Assembly: GCF_905163445.1 (NCBI RefSeq) | Contig: NC_053200.1 | Span: 4,030,001-4,094,000, forward strand | Source of the DNA: Pararge aegeria | Taxonomy: Eukaryota; Arthropoda; Insecta; Lepidoptera; Nymphalidae | Direction of reading: 5' to 3' | DNA length: 64,000 bases | Part shown: in pieces, positions 61,011 to 64,000 of the stretch | How the letters are laid out: each line of letters starts with the position of its first letter | How positions within the stretch are numbered: position 1 is the stretch's first letter | The notes under the pieces: generated by a model | The model's database searches: none | Told to the model about the DNA's origin: nothing | Seen by the model: only the letters and a program-made list of their open reading frames with translations | Position numbers and translations under genes: made by a program

Positions 61011-64000
61011 GCCTGTTAACGTTTTATTTCTTTTGTTTTCGGCTACATTATAACTAAAATACGAAAACAGACCTGATCAAGAGGTATACCACTCATTTGA
61101 TGAAGGAGGAAGTCTTATAAAGATATTTATAGGTACCACACGGAATTCTTAACAGACTACTGCAGATGCAAACTATCTCTATACAAATATCCGCCTGGAC
61201 CGGTTTACCCGTAGAGCCAAGCTTATGTAACAAAGGCTATTTTTAATTTCCCCAGAACACCTTACTCTGGTGCTTTTAACGAATATATAGTATCCTATGT
61301 CAATTTCTAGGGGCATTTCTATAAACAAAAAATCTTAAAGATCGTTTCTGTAGTTAGACAGAACCTAGATACCAAACTAACAAAAACAAATAATAAAGGA
61401 GACACTTTTTCACACTCATAATATTAGTGTGTATAACGTTGTTGGAATTTTACACTATTGAGCACCAAAGGGCAAGGTAGAGGAAGGTTATCTTACTTAT
61501 CGATATCAATCACAAGCACTGCCAGATTGTTATCAAAAATCTGTCTGATAGTAGATAGTGATAAATTGATGAACCACATAACCTGTCATAACAGTAGGTA
61601 TCAGTACACATCTATAAATAATCAAGATCACCTTTATCCATTATCATAATAAATATTACTAGATTAGAATAAATTGTTAAATAATGGAATGGATGGTTTA
61701 GTTACAATACAAAATATTATACAATACAAAATAATCAACGTAAACACAATTTTAAATTATGATGTCGATTTTAGTAGTTTTACTATGTAACTTATTACAA
61801 ATATATCTTATACCTTATGTACAGGTTTCAGGCAAGATAACCTGTACTCTACCCCTGATTTGCGAAGCAGTTTTTTTTAGCAAAAGATTAAAATGGATTG
61901 ATACGAAAATTATGGTCGAAAATAAAGTAAAACGTTTTGTTATGGTAAAATAATGGCAAGAAAGATTTTTTTTTAAAACATAATGTTTATTTTTATTAGG
62001 TATAGTTGTATAATTTGAAAAGTACGACCATTTGTTTTATATTCACTACTGTATCTAGCCAACAAGATACAATTATATTCCATAATTCATGTAGCAAACC
62101 TGCCATACAGGCTCTTTTGTAAAGTCAAGCCTATTCGTTTGTTGTGACTCTACCACCGACGGTTCGGCAAGGACACTTGCTCTTCTTAATAAAAGTCAAC
62201 ATATTACTATATTTTAGTTAATGTTTTGTGCATAAGACCCAGAGTCCAGAGCCAAGTGCCAAAGCTAATTGTTATGAGCCTTAATTATACGTCGGAGCCA
62301 AAACCAAAGCCAAAAGGCGTAAGTGTGCGAAGTGGCGTTATAGCCTTGAAAATGCATAAGGGACATAGAAATGCGCCATATTATTGGTTAGCGGTTGATG
62401 TATGTCTCAGAATCTCCTTAGACTAGGCGTTACTTATTTTAGGCATTAGGTTATTCGCCGGTAGTGAAAATTAGAGCCATAAAGATGGGTGCCATGAATG
62501 AGGAACAGTATGAGCGTGCATCTTTATTAATAAGAAAATCACCAATTCTATGGTAGCCCACCAACCTTCCTACTGTAGTAGTCTTATTAACATCCAAGAC
62601 TCTCAGAGTCCACACATGGCCAACCCATTTGAAGTAACCCCAGCAAAACACAAAAGGTTGTTTCATCTTTGCCATAGCAAGACCGGCCGTAAACAATCGC
62701 GGGCAGTCCACGGCCGGCCCCCGCGAACGCCGCGCGTCCTATCGCGACGTGATAAATGACCTAACAACTGTCAAACCAAGTCATAGACAAGATTCGTTCT
62801 TTTTAAGTGTTTTCCTATGTACCGTTGCGTTTCTTTGAGGTTTCTTTTACTCCGTTAGTGCTGTGTTGTGCGATTAGATTGGTGTACACGTAATGTATTT
62901 AGATTTACAGTAAAAGGTACCGCGTAAGCAGATTTAAATGATCGCAATCTCATGGTAGTTGGTATACGTCGAAAAGGTTATTTAACAATGATAGGCTGAA
63001 TGATAATGCATTCGTGCATTATTTGTTAAATTCTTTAACGTCATAGTCAGCATATTAATACCCCAATTCTGGACGCAGGACTCCTCACTCCGAAGTGCGA
63101 TTAGTTTGCCAATCCGCGCTGCTACATTTTGGATTGGCGGACTTTAACCGCATTAAATGTTAGTGACATAAACCGGGGTTTTACGTGGACTCCGAGGTAC
63201 AGGTTAGGCGACAGTAATTTCCTAACCAACAGGTACTGCAAATTTTTTAACAGATATACCCAAAAACCTGGCAATTGTTGGTCATGTAGTCAAACAGTAA
63301 CCAATTGTTGACCAATTGGTTATGTAGTCTAACATAGTAACCACTAGAGCAATGAGCCAATCACTATAAAATATTTCATATACCTACTGAACATAGGTAT
63401 CTAAAATATAAGGTTCTTTTTAAGTCATTTCCCCCTTATGTGGACCTAAGCTGGGAGCCAACACGCAAAAGTTATCGACAGATAATACTAGGTATAATGA
63501 TATGTTCTAGTAACAAAACTAAGCGAGAATAGCTAAAATCGATATCCTATTTTCATCTCTTGACTAAAAAACTCTAAAATAATATTTTAATTTTGTTAGT
63601 ATGAGCAGACCTTTGTACTAATTGCTCAATGTTAGAACAAAATTAAGATTAATGTTGTACACAAATGTCTAAACTAAACTGACAGAACTAAAAGTATCCC
63701 TTTCGTTGTTTTCTTCGTGGGGAAGGATAGCGACATTTTTCTGACCTTTTAATTTAGTCAAAATAATAGTTTGTGTGAATACAATAAATTTGGCATAATT
63801 ATCCATTATCGATTTAAATCAATATTTTTCATCAAACTTGCATAATTTAAGAAATACCAAAATGTTGACATAAAAATCTATAGCGTTTCTAAGTTATGTC
63901 AAATAAATTATAGTACCTAGCTTATGGAAGCTATTGGATAGAATATACACCTATATAATACTTAGTATACCTAGTAGAATACTTTGTGGAAATCCATGAT
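61011..64000. other. Intergenic; one GC-rich patch and a MITE-like palindrome
   Basis: No exon is recognised. 62690-62760 is GC/CpG-rich (GGCCGGCCCCCGCGAACGCC). 63665-63765 has inverted repeats related to 15586-15711. Confidence 0.4.

Overview
This is AT-rich insect nuclear DNA, most likely from a butterfly or moth (Lepidoptera). It has GT-AG introns, phase-conserved exons that are clearly richer in G+C than their surroundings, and a dense load of short tRNA-headed SINEs, LINE 3' tails and palindromic MITEs of types I associate with Lepidoptera. The order is an inference from memory of repeat types; I cannot name the species.

The only convincing genes are three tandem plus-strand copies of a type-2 phosphatidic acid phosphatase / lipid phosphate phosphatase (PAP2/LPP, wunen-like). 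Each encodes a six-pass membrane enzyme with catalytic motifs C1 (K-x6-RP), C2 (PSGH) and C3 (SR-x5-H-x3-D). Copy A (8189-11694) is partial: only exons homologous to 4, 5 and 6 lie in the window. Copy B (19864-34090) is complete, with six exons and 282 codons, a 9.9-kb first intron, and an unusual C2 motif (PSAH). Copy C (46452-54983) is complete, 286 codons, and has two alternative first exons (46452-46518 and 47807-47873), each behind its own core promoter. That looks like a duplicated promoter plus first exon. Corresponding introns sit at the same positions and phases in all copies, so the array arose by tandem gene duplication.

Layout: 1-8188 repeats (intron or upstream DNA of copy A); 8189-11694 copy A; 11695-19863 intergenic, AT-rich; 19864-34090 copy B; 34091-46378 repeat-rich intergenic; 46379-54983 copy C; 54984-64000 intergenic and repeats, with a small GC-rich patch near 62.7 kb. 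I found no tRNA, rRNA or CRISPR. tRNA-like segments are all SINE heads.

The repeats hold most of the unexpected structure: a 40-bp minisatellite grown inside a MITE; a near-identical 211-bp tandem duplication just before exon 2 of copy B; three back-to-back perfect hairpins in intron 5 of copy B; isolated perfect palindromes that look like local template-switch events; a LINE 3'-tail hairpin with an apparent compensatory base pair; SINE-in-SINE and SINE-in-repeat insertions; and repeat tails lying almost against splice acceptors of the phosphatase genes. The genes probably act on the same class of substrates (phosphatidate, lysophosphatidate, sphingosine-1-phosphate) at the outer face of membranes. 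That comes from family knowledge.
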